Positions 52,981 to 62,054 of a stretch of DNA of 64,000 bases are shown piece by piece. Each line of letters begins with the position of its first letter. Position 1 is the first letter of the stretch. Source of the DNA: Bacillus sp. 103mf (GTDB taxonomy: Bacteria > Bacillota > Bacilli > Bacillales > Bacillaceae_G); NCBI RefSeq assembly GCF_900116295.1, contig NZ_FPAF01000001.1, positions 682,001 to 746,000 of the forward strand, given 5' to 3'. Under the pieces are notes generated by a model that saw nothing but the letters and a program-made list of their open reading frames with translations, ran no database searches and was not told the DNA's origin. Made by a program: the position numbers and the translations under genes.

Positions 52981-53820
52981 ATGTCATTACAAAAAATTGC
53001 TTTTGTCGGTGCAGGCTCAATTGCCGAAGCTACAATTGCTGGATTATTACAAGCCCAAGTTGTAAAAGGAGAACAGATTACTGTTAGTAATCACTCTAAT
53101 AAAAGAAGACTACAAGAGTTGCATCACCGTTACGGTGTACATGGTACACATAATAAAAAAGAGCTGATCGCTAACGCTGACATTATATTTTTAGCAATGA
53201 AACCAAAAGATGTTGTAGAAGCTCTTACTCCATTACGAGATTACATTACGAAGAATAAATTAATTATTTCATTGCTAGCAGGCGTATCCACAACATCCAT
53301 TGTCAATTTACTGAAAAAAAATGTTCCTATTATTAGGGCAATGCCAAATACATCATCAGCAATTTTAAAATCAGCTACTGCCATTTCTCCTTCTGTTCAT
53401 GCAAAAGAAGAACATATCATGCTCGCAAAAACGCTTTTTGAAACAATTGGTCTTGTATCTGTTGTAGAAGAAAAGCATATGCATGCTGTCACCGCTTTAT
53501 CAGGAAGCGGTCCAGCTTATATTTATTACGTTGTGGAAGCAATGGAAAACGCAGCAAAACAAATCGGCTTAGAGGAAGCTGTTGCAAAATCCCTTATTCT
53601 CCAAACAATGATTGGCGCCGCAGAGATGTTAAAAACAAATGAAAAGCACCCTTCTATATTAAGAAAAGAAATTACATCACCAGGAGGAACGACAGAAGCT
53701 GGCATTGAAGTGTTGAAAAGCTTTCAATTTCAAGAAGCACTTATTCAATGTATTACAGAAGCAACAAAACGTTCTCACGAGCTTGGTGAAACGTTGGAGA
53801 AGTTTGTAAATGAAAAATAA
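52981..53820 (+). CDS. proI: Pyrroline-5-carboxylate reductase
   Basis: A 279-residue enzyme for the last step of proline synthesis. The start is ATG 52981 after AAAGGGGGA. The N-terminal NADPH-binding AFVGAGSIAEA and the P5CR signature region near the end (ITSPGGTTEAGIEVL, about residues 230-244) are clear, with ALSGSGPAYIY in between. It matches the position of B. subtilis proI (yqjO), next to yqjP. Divergent from the yqjP-like gene. Confidence 0.94.
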   Translation: MSLQKIAFVGAGSIAEATIAGLLQAQVVKGEQITVSNHSNKRRLQELHHRYGVHGTHNKKELIANADIIFLAMKPKDVVEALTPLRDYITKNKLIISLLAGVSTTSIVNLLKKNVPIIRAMPNTSSAILKSATAISPSVHAKEEHIMLAKTLFETIGLVSVVEEKHMHAVTALSGSGPAYIYYVVEAMENAAKQIGLEEAVAKSLILQTMIGAAEMLKTNEKHPSILRKEITSPGGTTEAGIEVLKSFQFQEALIQCITEATKRSHELGETLEKFVNEK

Positions 53821-53849
53821 AAAAACCTTGCTGAGTAAGCAAGGTTTTT
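53821..53849. terminator. Bidirectional terminator
   Basis: AAAAACCTTGC/GCAAGGTTTTT between the convergent proI and sdaAA genes. Confidence 0.88.
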
Positions 53850-53851
53850 CC

Positions 53852-54730
53852 TTATTCGCTTTTCTTCCCAAAAATTTCTTCCTGTAGACGACGTCCTGTT
53901 GGCGTTGCTGCAAGACCGCCTTCTGCTGTTTCACGAAGCGCACTTGGCATCGTTTGTCCGATGCGATACATTGCTTCAATTACTTCATCACACGGAATGA
54001 TACTCGTTACACCAGCTAATGATAAATCAGCTGCAATCATGGCATTTGATGCACCAGCTGCGTTACGTTTTACACATGGTACTTCTACAAGTCCTGCAAC
54101 AGGATCACATACTAATCCAAGCATATTTTTAAGTGCAATACTCATTGCTGTTGCTGCCTGTTCTGGTGTACCTCCAGCCATTTCAACAGCAGCTGCAGCC
54201 GCCATTCCACTTGCTGAACCAACTTCCGCTTGACACCCACCAGCTGCCCCGGCAATGCAAGCGTTGTTCGCTACAACCATACCAAATGCACCCGCTGTAA
54301 ATAGAAATTCAATCATCTCTTCACGCGTTGGGTTTAATTTTTCTTTTAATGCAAATAGCACACCTGGTACCGTTCCCGCTGAACCAGCTGTTGGCGTTGC
54401 ACAAATAATCCCCATTGCAGCATTTACTTCATTCGTTGCGACAGCTTTACTTACTGCATCTAAAATTGTATCCCCAGACAAACCTTTTCCACTTTTCATA
54501 TACGCCTGTACTTTCACTGCATCTCCACCAGTAAGTCCAGTCGGAGATTTCACACCTTGAATTCCGCGTTCAACTGCTTTTTCCATTACAACTAAGTTTT
54601 TTTCCATACCAGCGATTACTACTTCACGAGAAAGGTTTCTTGTTTCCATTTCACATTGAATCATAATCTCTGCAATTTTTACATTTTGCTCTTCTGCTTG
54701 TGCAACTAGTTCCGCTACATTCCGAAACAT
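53852..54730 (-). CDS. sdaAA: L-serine dehydratase, alpha subunit
   Basis: A 292-residue subunit of the iron-sulfur L-serine deaminase that makes pyruvate and ammonia. It has the Gly/Ala-rich SDH-alpha core (GSAGTVPGVLFAL, AGAAGGCQAEVGSASGMAAAAAVEM). Cysteines expected to bind the 4Fe-4S cluster lie in ICATPTAGS, GGCQAEVG and VCDPVAGL. It is the second gene of the pair, 18 nt after the beta subunit. Confidence 0.95.
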   Translation of the reverse strand: MFRNVAELVAQAEEQNVKIAEIMIQCEMETRNLSREVVIAGMEKNLVVMEKAVERGIQGVKSPTGLTGGDAVKVQAYMKSGKGLSGDTILDAVSKAVATNEVNAAMGIICATPTAGSAGTVPGVLFALKEKLNPTREEMIEFLFTAGAFGMVVANNACIAGAAGGCQAEVGSASGMAAAAAVEMAGGTPEQAATAMSIALKNMLGLVCDPVAGLVEVPCVKRNAAGASNAMIAADLSLAGVTSIIPCDEVIEAMYRIGQTMPSALRETAEGGLAATPTGRRLQEEIFGKKSE

Positions 54731-54748
54731 GTTGTGTCCCCCCTGCTA

Positions 54749-55408
54749 TTAATCCATAATTGTTACTTGACAAACATTTTGCTGCGCTTTAATTTCATCA
54801 ATGATTTCATCTGCTAACAACTCATCTGTTTCAATAACCATTAGCGCTTTTCTTCCTTTTTCCTTACGTGAAACACTCATCATACTAATATTAATTTCAT
54901 GCTTTGCAAGAATAGATGTAACAGAAGCAATTGTTCCGAAACGATCATTATTTACAATTAGAAGCGCTGGACTTGTACCTGTTAATTGCAAGTCAAATCC
55001 ATTGAGCTCTACAACTTCAATTTTCCCGCCGCCGATTGAACAAGCAACAACTTCAATTTCATCCTCATCTTTATACAAACGAATTTTCGCTGTATTTGGA
55101 TGGATTGCTTGTGCTTCCTCTTCAATAAATGTGACGTCAATTCCGCGTTCCTGTGCAATTTCAAGTGCTTGAGGAATCCGAGGATCATCCGTTTCAAACC
55201 CTAATATTCCCCCCACAAGTGCTACATCAGTACCATGACCTCGATATGTTTTTGCGAACGAACCGTATAACGAAATGATAATTTTCTCAGGTTCATAGCG
55301 AAACAACTGACGAGCAACTTGCCCCATTCTTGCTGCACCTGCTGTATGCGAACTAGATGGTCCGATCATAACTGGGCCAATAATATCAAAAACTGAACGA
55401 TACTTCAT
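54749..55408 (-). CDS. sdaAB: L-serine dehydratase, beta subunit
   Basis: A 219-residue subunit. The N-terminal half has IGPVMIGPSSSHTAGAARM, the serine-binding SSSHT loop at about residues 17-21. The C-terminal part is an ACT domain (LLIVNNDRFGTIASVTSIL, about residues 148-166), probably the serine sensor. First gene of the pair. Confidence 0.95.
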   Translation of the reverse strand: MKYRSVFDIIGPVMIGPSSSHTAGAARMGQVARQLFRYEPEKIIISLYGSFAKTYRGHGTDVALVGGILGFETDDPRIPQALEIAQERGIDVTFIEEEAQAIHPNTAKIRLYKDEDEIEVVACSIGGGKIEVVELNGFDLQLTGTSPALLIVNNDRFGTIASVTSILAKHEINISMMSVSRKEKGRKALMVIETDELLADEIIDEIKAQQNVCQVTIMD

Positions 55409-55485
55409 AACAGTACCCCCTAAATCTTCATTATGAAAAAGTTACTTACTAATAATCTATTAAGTTGCTGCTTTCTTTGCTTTTT

Positions 55486-55690
55486 TATATAAATACAAAT
55501 TAAAAAATCGACATAAAAGTTCTCTTTCTTTTTAGACGGGCAAGAGCATCTTGGCCATGCATAGAAACGGTCAGGGCTTTTTTCTGCCACATGCAAGGTT
55601 GAAAACAAAAGGAGAAAGCAAGTAGCGGTCATGTTGTATTCTGCATAGCAGCAACTTATATGCTGGAAATTTAAAATGGATATGTATATT
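55486..55690 (+). repeat. bcr1-type repeat (plus orientation)
   Basis: Complete copy upstream of sdaAB with TCGACATAAAAG, TTGGCCATGCATAGAAACGG and CTGCCACATGCAAGG blocks. The rest of the 55409-56006 gap (55691-55963) is AT-rich and shows no gene or further repeat. Confidence 0.75.
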
Positions 55691-55963
55691 TGTACTAATA
55701 AATTTATAGAATCCATTTAATAAACTGATACACACCATCAGCTATCATAATATATAAGAGCTCTCTTGTCACTTTTTGATTTACTACATTTTTTTACAAA
55801 AATAAATAAAATATAAACTTATACTGTACAGATATAATGAACACGCTTTCATTATATCTCTTTTTTGGCAGAATTGAAGTTTTTTAATATTTCAAATTAA
55901 GGACATGCTTTTTCACATATGCTACTGTTAAAGTTTTTTCTCCGTTTTGCGAGAATAACAAAA

Positions 55964-56000
55964 AACAATGACAGATGTAGTGGATACCTCTGTCATTGTT
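55964..56000 (-). terminator. Terminator of rnz
   Basis: The 12-bp stem AACAATGACAGA/TCTGTCATTGTT with a 13-nt loop, followed on the minus strand by a T-run, 7 nt after the rnz stop. Confidence 0.85.
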
Positions 56001-56006
56001 TTTTCA

Positions 56007-56930
56007 TTATCTTGATATGAGAAAATGTTTCAAATCCGCTGCAATTTCCGTATTTGGAAATACTCGCTTCGCTTCTTCAAGAAGTATTTTACATGCTTCC
56101 CCTTGATAGCGAGAACTAATATGAGTTAAAATCATTTGTTTTACATTTGCTTGCAACGCAATATTTGCCGCTTGTTCTGTTGTAGAATGATAATAATCGT
56201 GAGCCTGCTGTGAATCTTCTGCGCCGAACGTTGCTTCATGTACAAGTACATCAGCATCTTGTGCTAATTGAATACTCGCTTCGCAATAACGTGTATCTCC
56301 TAAAATTGTAATAATTCGGCCTTTTTGTGGTGGTCCGATGAAATCCTGCCCGCAAAGTACACGTCCATCCTCAAGTTCTACTGTTTCTCCATCTTTTAAA
56401 CGCTTAAAGATTGGCCCTGGTTTAATTCCTTCTTCTAATAATTTATCTACAAGAAGATGCCCTGGAATATCTTTTTCGACAATGCGATAGCCAAAACATT
56501 CAATACCGTGTGATAATCGCTTCATTTCCACAAGAAATTGTTTATCTTCATATACAATACCTTCTTCGGTAATTTCGATAATCTCTAGTGGATATTTCAC
56601 ATGTGTTGTACTTACTGCCAATGCGACTTCAACAAACTGTTTAATTCCTTTTGGACCATATACAGTTAACGGCGTTGTCCCTCCTTGAAAAGAACGGCTT
56701 CCTAACAAACCTGGCAGTCCAAAAATATGATCCCCATGTAAATGAGTAATAAATATTTTCTCAATGCGACGCGGACGCACTGATGTATGTAAAATTTGAT
56801 GCTGAGTTGCCTCACCGCAGTCAAATAGCCACGTTTCACCTCTCTCTTCCAATAATTGCAAAGCTATTGCTGATACGTTTCTTCCTTTTGCAGGAACGCC
56901 AGCTCCTGTTCCTAAAAACACAAATTCCAC
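56007..56930 (-). CDS. rnz: Ribonuclease Z
   Basis: A 307-residue tRNA 3'-end endonuclease. The start is GTG 56930 ([11 protein letters not shown]), placed 7 nt after GGAGG; B. subtilis RNase Z begins at the same point. The zinc/nuclease motif [13 protein letters not shown] (about residues 62-74) and the [10 protein letters not shown] and LTHISSRY segments are conserved, and the long flexible-arm region is present, so it is the tRNase Z long-arm type. Confidence 0.96.
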   Translation of the reverse strand: MEFVFLGTGAGVPAKGRNVSAIALQLLEERGETWLFDCGEATQHQILHTSVRPRRIEKIFITHLHGDHIFGLPGLLGSRSFQGGTTPLTVYGPKGIKQFVEVALAVSTTHVKYPLEIIEITEEGIVYEDKQFLVEMKRLSHGIECFGYRIVEKDIPGHLLVDKLLEEGIKPGPIFKRLKDGETVELEDGRVLCGQDFIGPPQKGRIITILGDTRYCEASIQLAQDADVLVHEATFGAEDSQQAHDYYHSTTEQAANIALQANVKQMILTHISSRYQGEACKILLEEAKRVFPNTEIAADLKHFLISR

Positions 56931-57119
56931 GTTGCATCCTCCAAGCATTTCATAATCTCTATCATTATCTTACGGAATATATACAAAAATGGCAAATCAA
57001 CTTTGTACGAATCGCTCATATAGACAACTATATAAAACGAACGTTAACAACAAAAAAATCACATTCATTCGTGTTTTGTAGTAAAATAATATCATCATTT
57101 ATAGAAGGTGGCTAAAACA

Positions 57120-57368
57120 ATGAAAGAAGCATTTCGTTTACAAACTGACTTTTCTTCTTCTTTTGATCGTTGGGTAAGTTTATTTATTTCTGAAAAACCA
57201 GCAGAATTACAATGGTCTACGTTAAAAGAGTTAATTCATGAATATATAGCATTGCATACAGTTCAAACCGTACCAGAATACATCCCTTCTTCCATCACAT
57301 ATTATGCACAACGAATTTCTACTCCAACCAATACAGACATTGTAATTTACGAAATCCCTTCTATATAA
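57120..57368 (+). CDS. Hypothetical 82-residue protein
   Basis: The start ATG 57120 follows GAAGGTGG. The product (MKEAFRLQTDFSSSFDRWVS at the start) is soluble, with amphipathic helices and a beta-like C-terminus (TDIVIYEIPS). No family recognised. It is divergent from rnz, has its own terminator at 57376-57401 and lies between rnz and the yqjL-like gene. Confidence 0.65.
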   Translation: MKEAFRLQTDFSSSFDRWVSLFISEKPAELQWSTLKELIHEYIALHTVQTVPEYIPSSITYYAQRISTPTNTDIVIYEIPSI

Positions 57369-57375
57369 AACATAA

Positions 57376-57401
57376 AAAAGGTATCGGCTTCCGATACCTT
57401 T
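57376..57401 (+). terminator. Terminator of the hypothetical gene
   Basis: AAAGGTATCGG/CCGATACCTTT with a 3-nt loop and a T-run, 8 nt after the stop. Confidence 0.88.
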
Positions 57402-57529
57402 TTATGTTGGGATAAACAAAACGCTTTGTTTAAACACAAAGTGAAGTACCTAAACAGGCACCATTTTTGAATTATAATGCATACAAATCACGGATCTATC
57501 ATTTTGAAAAAATCCCTAAAAGTTAATCT

Positions 57530-57590
57530 ATATATACAAGTTAAAAAACCTCCTGTCTTTTTAGGGGGTGACAAGAGCATATGAGTGATA
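57530..57590 (+). repeat. Fragment of a bcr1-type repeat
   Basis: Only the left end remains: TATATATACAAGTTAAAAAACC and the TTTTTAGGGGG stretch up to CAAGAGCATATG. Confidence 0.55.
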
Positions 57591-57605
57591 AATACAAAAT
57601 GCCTA

Positions 57606-58379
57606 TCAATTGTCATGTATTGTCGCAAATTGCTTAATCATTTCATTTAAATCTCTCGCTGCTTTTGTAGGAATTTGATGCTTTACATTATTAATAAAAT
57701 TTAATTTATTACATGGCAATTTTTCATACAATAGCTTCGCATAACCGTAAAATGGTTTATCTTCCTTACCATAAACTAACAAAACAGGAAGCTTAATCTT
57801 TCTAAGTTGATTTGTACAATTATAATACAAACTATAACGGTAATATTGTTCGATATTTTTCGCATTTCCTTTTCGCGCTTCTGTAAACATCTTTATGAAT
57901 AATTTCTGTGTATTCGAATTGCTCCATGCAATGGACAACGCTAAAACATGAATAGCTCGTGCTTTTGCAAGTGTCATACCTAAAGAAATTTTATTCTTTA
58001 GATAGTTATCCTTTACCTCTGACATCCCTCCGATTAGAATACCCCCTAAGGACCTTTCGGCATAATTCAACAAAAATTCCAATGCAATCGAACTTCCAGT
58101 TGAATACCCGCATATGAATGCTCTCTTGATGTTCAAATGATCCAATAAACACCTAATATCTTCAACAATCAATGGATAAGTTAGCGATTGTTTTGAAGAC
58201 TGACTTCTTCCGTGACCTCTAATATCAAAAGTAATAACTTGAAACTTTTGAGCTAACTCTTCTACTTGGTACTCAAAATTTACAGAAGTGAGAACAGGAG
58301 GATGAATAAAAACAATAGGAATCCCGTTTCCCTTTACAGTATAGTATAGACTGCTACCGTCCACACCCAACATTGGCAT
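57606..58379 (-). CDS. yqjL: Alpha/beta hydrolase (YqjL-like)
   Basis: About 257 residues; ATG 58379 preferred, as GAGGTGA lies 6-8 nt upstream. Fold motifs are PIVFIHPPVL (oxyanion hole), FDIRGHGRSQ, the nucleophile elbow CGYSTGSS, LLVYGKEDKPF and a late VKHQIPTKA where His completes the triad. It sits next to rnz as does B. subtilis yqjL, a hydrolase linked to oxidative stress resistance. Substrate unknown. Confidence 0.87.
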   Translation of the reverse strand: MPMLGVDGSSLYYTVKGNGIPIVFIHPPVLTSVNFEYQVEELAQKFQVITFDIRGHGRSQSSKQSLTYPLIVEDIRCLLDHLNIKRAFICGYSTGSSIALEFLLNYAERSLGGILIGGMSEVKDNYLKNKISLGMTLAKARAIHVLALSIAWSNSNTQKLFIKMFTEARKGNAKNIEQYYRYSLYYNCTNQLRKIKLPVLLVYGKEDKPFYGYAKLLYEKLPCNKLNFINNVKHQIPTKAARDLNEMIKQFATIHDN

Positions 58380-58683
58380 ATATGTAATCACCTCATTGCC
58401 TTTTGTTTTTTAGACATTAGCTAAAAGTATAATGCCGTTTTTAACGTTATCCTTTCATTAGCAATTCTTTTATAATTTGTGAAGGCTCTTATGGGATGAA
58501 AATTTTACTATCGATTAATGCGTGATGAATATATTTTGCATATTTCAATAAAAAATATTTAAGAAAGAAGCAGAAAATATATTAACATAAGTTGCCATCA
58601 TAAATTCCTATAAATATCGCAATATAAATCATGCGGAATGAGGCTAATTATCTATTCCTAAATTTTTCTACAAGGAGTCGAAC
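58380..58683. other. AT-rich intergenic region, no gene seen
   Basis: About 300 bp between divergent genes. No repeat of the known families and no small gene recognised; AT-rich promoter-like sequence only. Confidence 0.4.
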
Positions 58684-58971
58684 ATGAATATTCTAAATTG
58701 GTTCATATCATTATTCACTTTTGGAAGAGGAACTCAGCGAGTGTTTCAATTGTTTAGAAATAGACGAAATAATAGAAATTGGATTTGGATTTCTTTACTA
58801 AGTATAGGAACAATTTTTGGTTTAGCAGCAAGCCGAAACACCAATATGATGCGACCGTTTCAGCGGTTCTTTCGAGGCCTGCAAAATAGAACAGTTATGC
58901 CGATGAATTTAAATTTAACAAATATGGAAATTGCTAATGAAATAACTCCCAATAAGCAAAAAAAATACTAG
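58684..58971 (+). CDS. Hypothetical 95-residue Arg/Asn-rich protein
   Basis: The start ATG 58684 follows AAGGAG. The N-terminal half has a short hydrophobic stretch (ILNWFISLFTFGRG), then a basic RNRRNNRN region and a second hydrophobic helix (WIWISLLSIGTIFGLAAS, about residues 33-50). The tail is Asn- and Lys-rich. It looks like a small, one- or two-pass membrane protein. No family recognised. No terminator other than the hairpin at 59043-59068. Confidence 0.6.
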   Translation: MNILNWFISLFTFGRGTQRVFQLFRNRRNNRNWIWISLLSIGTIFGLAASRNTNMMRPFQRFFRGLQNRTVMPMNLNLTNMEIANEITPNKQKKY

Positions 58972-59042
58972 TATAACTGATACTAATTAAACACGGTTAA
59001 TAAATTTATTACGTTTCTTAAGAAGAACAATTATACTAAAAA

Positions 59043-59068
59043 CCTCGCAGGAGATACCACATGCGAGG
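59043..59068. terminator. Terminator hairpin
   Basis: CCTCGCA/TGCGAGG with a 12-nt loop, A-rich before and TTTTG after; could end either the small plus-strand gene or dinB transcripts. Confidence 0.65.
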
Positions 59069-59076
59069 TTTTGTCT

Positions 59077-59256
59077 TATATAAATACATTTTAATTTTTC
59101 GACAGATAAGTCATGGTTATGCAAAATACAACATGACCTTCACTTGCTTCCTCCATTTGTTTTAAACCTCGCATGTGGCAGGAAAAGGCCCTGACCGCTT
59201 CTACGCACGGCCAGATGCTCTCGTCCTCCCCTAAAAGGAAAGGGGGCTTTCATGTG
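59077..59256 (-). repeat. bcr1-type repeat at the dinB stop codon
   Basis: Minus orientation copy from TATATAAATACATTTT to GGGGGCTTTCATGTGAAT. Its left end in element terms (ACATGAAAGCC) supplies the last codon and stop of dinB. Confidence 0.72.
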
Positions 59257-60488
59257 AATTTATTCTCTAATTTTTGTTGAAATGTTCTCTCTTGCTGCCG
59301 AAACAATTGACTACCGTGCTGAATAACCTTCGCTCCATATTTATTATTTAATTGCTCCATCACTGTCAAAAGCGGTTCTGCCTTCGCATCTTCTTCAAAT
59401 GAAAATAAATCAAGCTGCTTAATTGCTTCTGTTTTCCATTCTAATTCACAAGCGGTTATTCCAAGTAATCGAACAGGGTCACCATCCCAATGTTTTTTCC
59501 ATAGCCGTATTGTCGCCTGAAAAATGTCCGACCATTCCCAAATTGCATTTTCTAACATTTTACTGCGGGTAATCGTTCGGCGATTATAGTATTTAATCGT
59601 GATTTGAATATTATATGTAACAAGAGTACGTTTTTGTAATCTTCGGCTGACAGATTGAGACAAGCGCTCTAACGTACTTAACAACTCCTTCTCTTCATCA
59701 ACATCTTTTGGCAGCGTTATAGAATTTCCGATCGTTTTATATTGCCCCATTTGACTTGGATCAACATCTCTATTATCGATACCGTTTGCACGTTTTTGTA
59801 AATCCAATCCATGATTTCCAATGACAGAACGAATAATAGGGGCTTTTCCAGTAGCTAAATCCCCAATCGTATGTATATGTACATCTTTTAATTTTTCTGC
59901 TGTTTTCTTTCCGATTCCATGCATTTTTTCAACTGGAAGCGGCCAAAGCAACTCTTGTATATCACGTTTACGAAGTACTGTAATACCTAGAGGCTTTTTC
60001 ATATCAGAGGCTGTTTTAGCTAGAAATAAGTTCGGAGCAATCCCAATGCTGCATGGAAGCTGTAATTCTGTGAGTAGTGTTTGTTGAATCATTTGAGCAA
60101 TTTCTAACGGTGACCCGAGCCCGTAGCAATCTGTAATATCTAAATACCCTTCATCGATTGAGACTGGTTGAATTTTTTCTGTAAATCGTGCCAGAATTTG
60201 AAACAACGTAAAAGAAGCCTCCCGATATAACTCAAAGTTTGGATGTTTTATAATGAGTTCCGGACATAACCGCTTTGCTTCCCAAACAGGCATTGTTGCA
60301 CGAACTCCTTTCGCTCTTGCTTCATAACTACAAGTTACAATAATGCCTTTTCGTTCTTTCACATTACCAGCTATCGCTAATGGTTTTCCTTGCAGCGATG
60401 CATCATGGGCAATTTCAACCGATGCATAAAAACAATTCATATCAACATGCAAAATGACACGACCATTTTTCGGATACATTTCACGCAT
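59250..60488 (-). CDS. dinB: DNA polymerase IV (Y-family, error-prone)
   Basis: A 412-residue translesion polymerase. Start at ATG 60488 (MREMYPKNGRVILHVDMNCFYASVE) behind GGTGGTGAG. Catalytic acidic residues are in VDMNCFYASVE and in VSIDEGYLDIT; the HhH region (GKKTAEKLKDVHIHTIGDLA) and little-finger domain follow. No clamp-binding motif could be confirmed at the C-terminus; QLDLFSF near residue 360 is a plausible QxxLF beta-clamp motif. It is like B. subtilis PolY1 (yqjH)/PolY2. Its stop codon lies in a bcr1 repeat. Confidence 0.95.
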   Translation of the reverse strand: MREMYPKNGRVILHVDMNCFYASVEIAHDASLQGKPLAIAGNVKERKGIIVTCSYEARAKGVRATMPVWEAKRLCPELIIKHPNFELYREASFTLFQILARFTEKIQPVSIDEGYLDITDCYGLGSPLEIAQMIQQTLLTELQLPCSIGIAPNLFLAKTASDMKKPLGITVLRKRDIQELLWPLPVEKMHGIGKKTAEKLKDVHIHTIGDLATGKAPIIRSVIGNHGLDLQKRANGIDNRDVDPSQMGQYKTIGNSITLPKDVDEEKELLSTLERLSQSVSRRLQKRTLVTYNIQITIKYYNRRTITRSKMLENAIWEWSDIFQATIRLWKKHWDGDPVRLLGITACELEWKTEAIKQLDLFSFEEDAKAEPLLTVMEQLNNKYGAKVIQHGSQLFRQQERTFQQKLENKFT

Positions 60489-60625
60489 CTTTCTCACCAC
60501 CAAAGGAACGTTTGTTCTTATTTTATCAAAAACATTGTAAAAAAATCAATATTTGAAAGGATGGAATCGTTACTATATAGAAGTATGCCTACATACGAAA
60601 TCTAAGGGGGAGGTAAAAAGAAGAA

Positions 60626-60826
60626 ATGACTACACATCTAAAACCACTTTATCTAATTTTACTAGTTATTTTCTTTTTGTTGCTCATCTATTTCCTACTT
60701 CCAATCATAGGCATTGATGCTTATGGGCTTCTTTCGTCTCTACTGTCATTTTCGACTTTGTACATTCTTCCATGGATTTTTCTGTACTGGTTTATTCGCC
60801 TTGTGAAGGCAGTAGAATCAAAATAG
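60626..60826 (+). CDS. Small membrane protein
   Basis: 66 residues with two hydrophobic helices (LYLILLVIFFLLLIYFLLPI and LLSFSTLYILPWIFLYWFI) and a short basic/acidic tail. The strong GGGGGAGG lies 13 nt before the ATG, slightly far. It is 25 nt upstream of the MBL hydrolase gene and probably cotranscribed with it. No family recognised. Confidence 0.65.
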   Translation: MTTHLKPLYLILLVIFFLLLIYFLLPIIGIDAYGLLSSLLSFSTLYILPWIFLYWFIRLVKAVESK

Positions 60827-60851
60827 CTAACACTTTTAAGGAGAGAAGAAA

Positions 60852-61772
60852 ATGAATGAAACATTTGATAGCAAACATTTTAGACTCGAAAAAATTCGTA
60901 ACGGGATATATGCAGCAATTGCAAAAGAAGGTGGCGGTGCTGCAGCAAATGCTGGTTTTATTGATTTAGGGGATACAACTATTGTTTTTGATACATTTAA
61001 TACACAACAAGCTTCTGAAGATTTAAAATATGCAGCAGAAACGATAACAAATAAGCCCGTTACGTGGGTAATAAATAGTCATTGGCACGGAGACCACATT
61101 CGGGGGAACCAAACGTTTAAGGAAAGTACCATTATTTCAAGTCAAATGACATACGACAAAATGAAAACTGCTCATCCATCACGAATCAATAAACAAAAAA
61201 ATGATATTCATGGTCTAAAAAATTATATTCAATCTTTACAGGATCAATTAACGCAAACTTATGATATGAACTTAGAACATCAAATTAATTTTTTAAGTGA
61301 ACTAGAAATCTCATTACCTACACTAGAGTTAGTACTACCACAACAAACATTTATAGATGAAGTCATCTTCCATGGAACGAAGCGCAGTGCAAAGCTTTTC
61401 ACATTAGGCGACGGACATTCTCATTGCGATGCTATGCTGTATATTCCAGAAGATAAAGTAATATTCATGGGTGATTTATTATTTGTTGATTGCCATCCTA
61501 CATTTTTTGAAGAATCAAATCCGCAAAATTGGATTCATATTTTAAAAGAGGTTGAAAGAATGGATATTGATATAGCCATACCAGGTCATGGCTCGGTAGG
61601 TACAAAGATTAATTTCTTACAAGTAATCGATTATATACATAACTTAACTGCAATTGCACAAAAAAACAACGAGATTGAAACGATTCCATTACCTAACGAC
61701 TACAAAAATTGGCCTTCCCCGCAAATCTATCATCAAAATGTAAAAACACTAAAAGAACTATTGCATTGTTAA
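60852..61772 (+). CDS. Metallo-beta-lactamase-fold hydrolase
   Basis: A 306-residue MBL-fold enzyme. The metal motif is NSHWHGDHIRGN (about residues 75-86), with the third His in GDGHSHCDAML and Asp in MGDLLFVDCHP, and the last His in PGHGSVG. The B3/class B-like layout with a WHGDH motif is shared with quorum-quenching and cyclase-like hydrolases. Substrate unknown. Start ATG 60852 after AAGGAGAG. Confidence 0.88.
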   Translation: MNETFDSKHFRLEKIRNGIYAAIAKEGGGAAANAGFIDLGDTTIVFDTFNTQQASEDLKYAAETITNKPVTWVINSHWHGDHIRGNQTFKESTIISSQMTYDKMKTAHPSRINKQKNDIHGLKNYIQSLQDQLTQTYDMNLEHQINFLSELEISLPTLELVLPQQTFIDEVIFHGTKRSAKLFTLGDGHSHCDAMLYIPEDKVIFMGDLLFVDCHPTFFEESNPQNWIHILKEVERMDIDIAIPGHGSVGTKINFLQVIDYIHNLTAIAQKNNEIETIPLPNDYKNWPSPQIYHQNVKTLKELLHC

Positions 61773-61784
61773 GCTATACGAATC

Positions 61785-61975
61785 CATTTTAATTTTTCGA
61801 CGTAAAAGTCGCTGCTATGGAGAAAAAATTGACCTGTACTCGTTTTCTCTCTTTGTTTTAGCTCTTTCCCGCGACAGGAAAAGGCCCTGACCGCTACTAT
61901 GCATGGCCAGATGCTCTTGCCCATCTAAAAAGAAAAGGGTTTGTATATATCGTTTTTTCAACTTATGTTTATATA
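61785..61975 (-). repeat. bcr1-type repeat (minus orientation)
   Basis: Complete copy after the MBL gene, with TTTCGACGTAAAAGTCGC, GCGACAGGAAAAGGCCCTG and CCAGATGCTCTTGCCCATC blocks. Confidence 0.73.
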
Positions 61976-62005
61976 GTTGAAAAACATTTACGTAAAGTAA
62001 TAAGA

Positions 62006-62034
62006 AAACGCATGGGTCATTTACCCATGCGTTT
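62006..62034 (-). terminator. Terminator of the M20 peptidase gene
   Basis: AAACGCATGGGT/ACCCATGCGTTT with a 5-nt loop, 20 bp after the stop at 62055. Confidence 0.88.
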
Positions 62035-62054
62035 CAACTTGGCCAATTTTTTGA

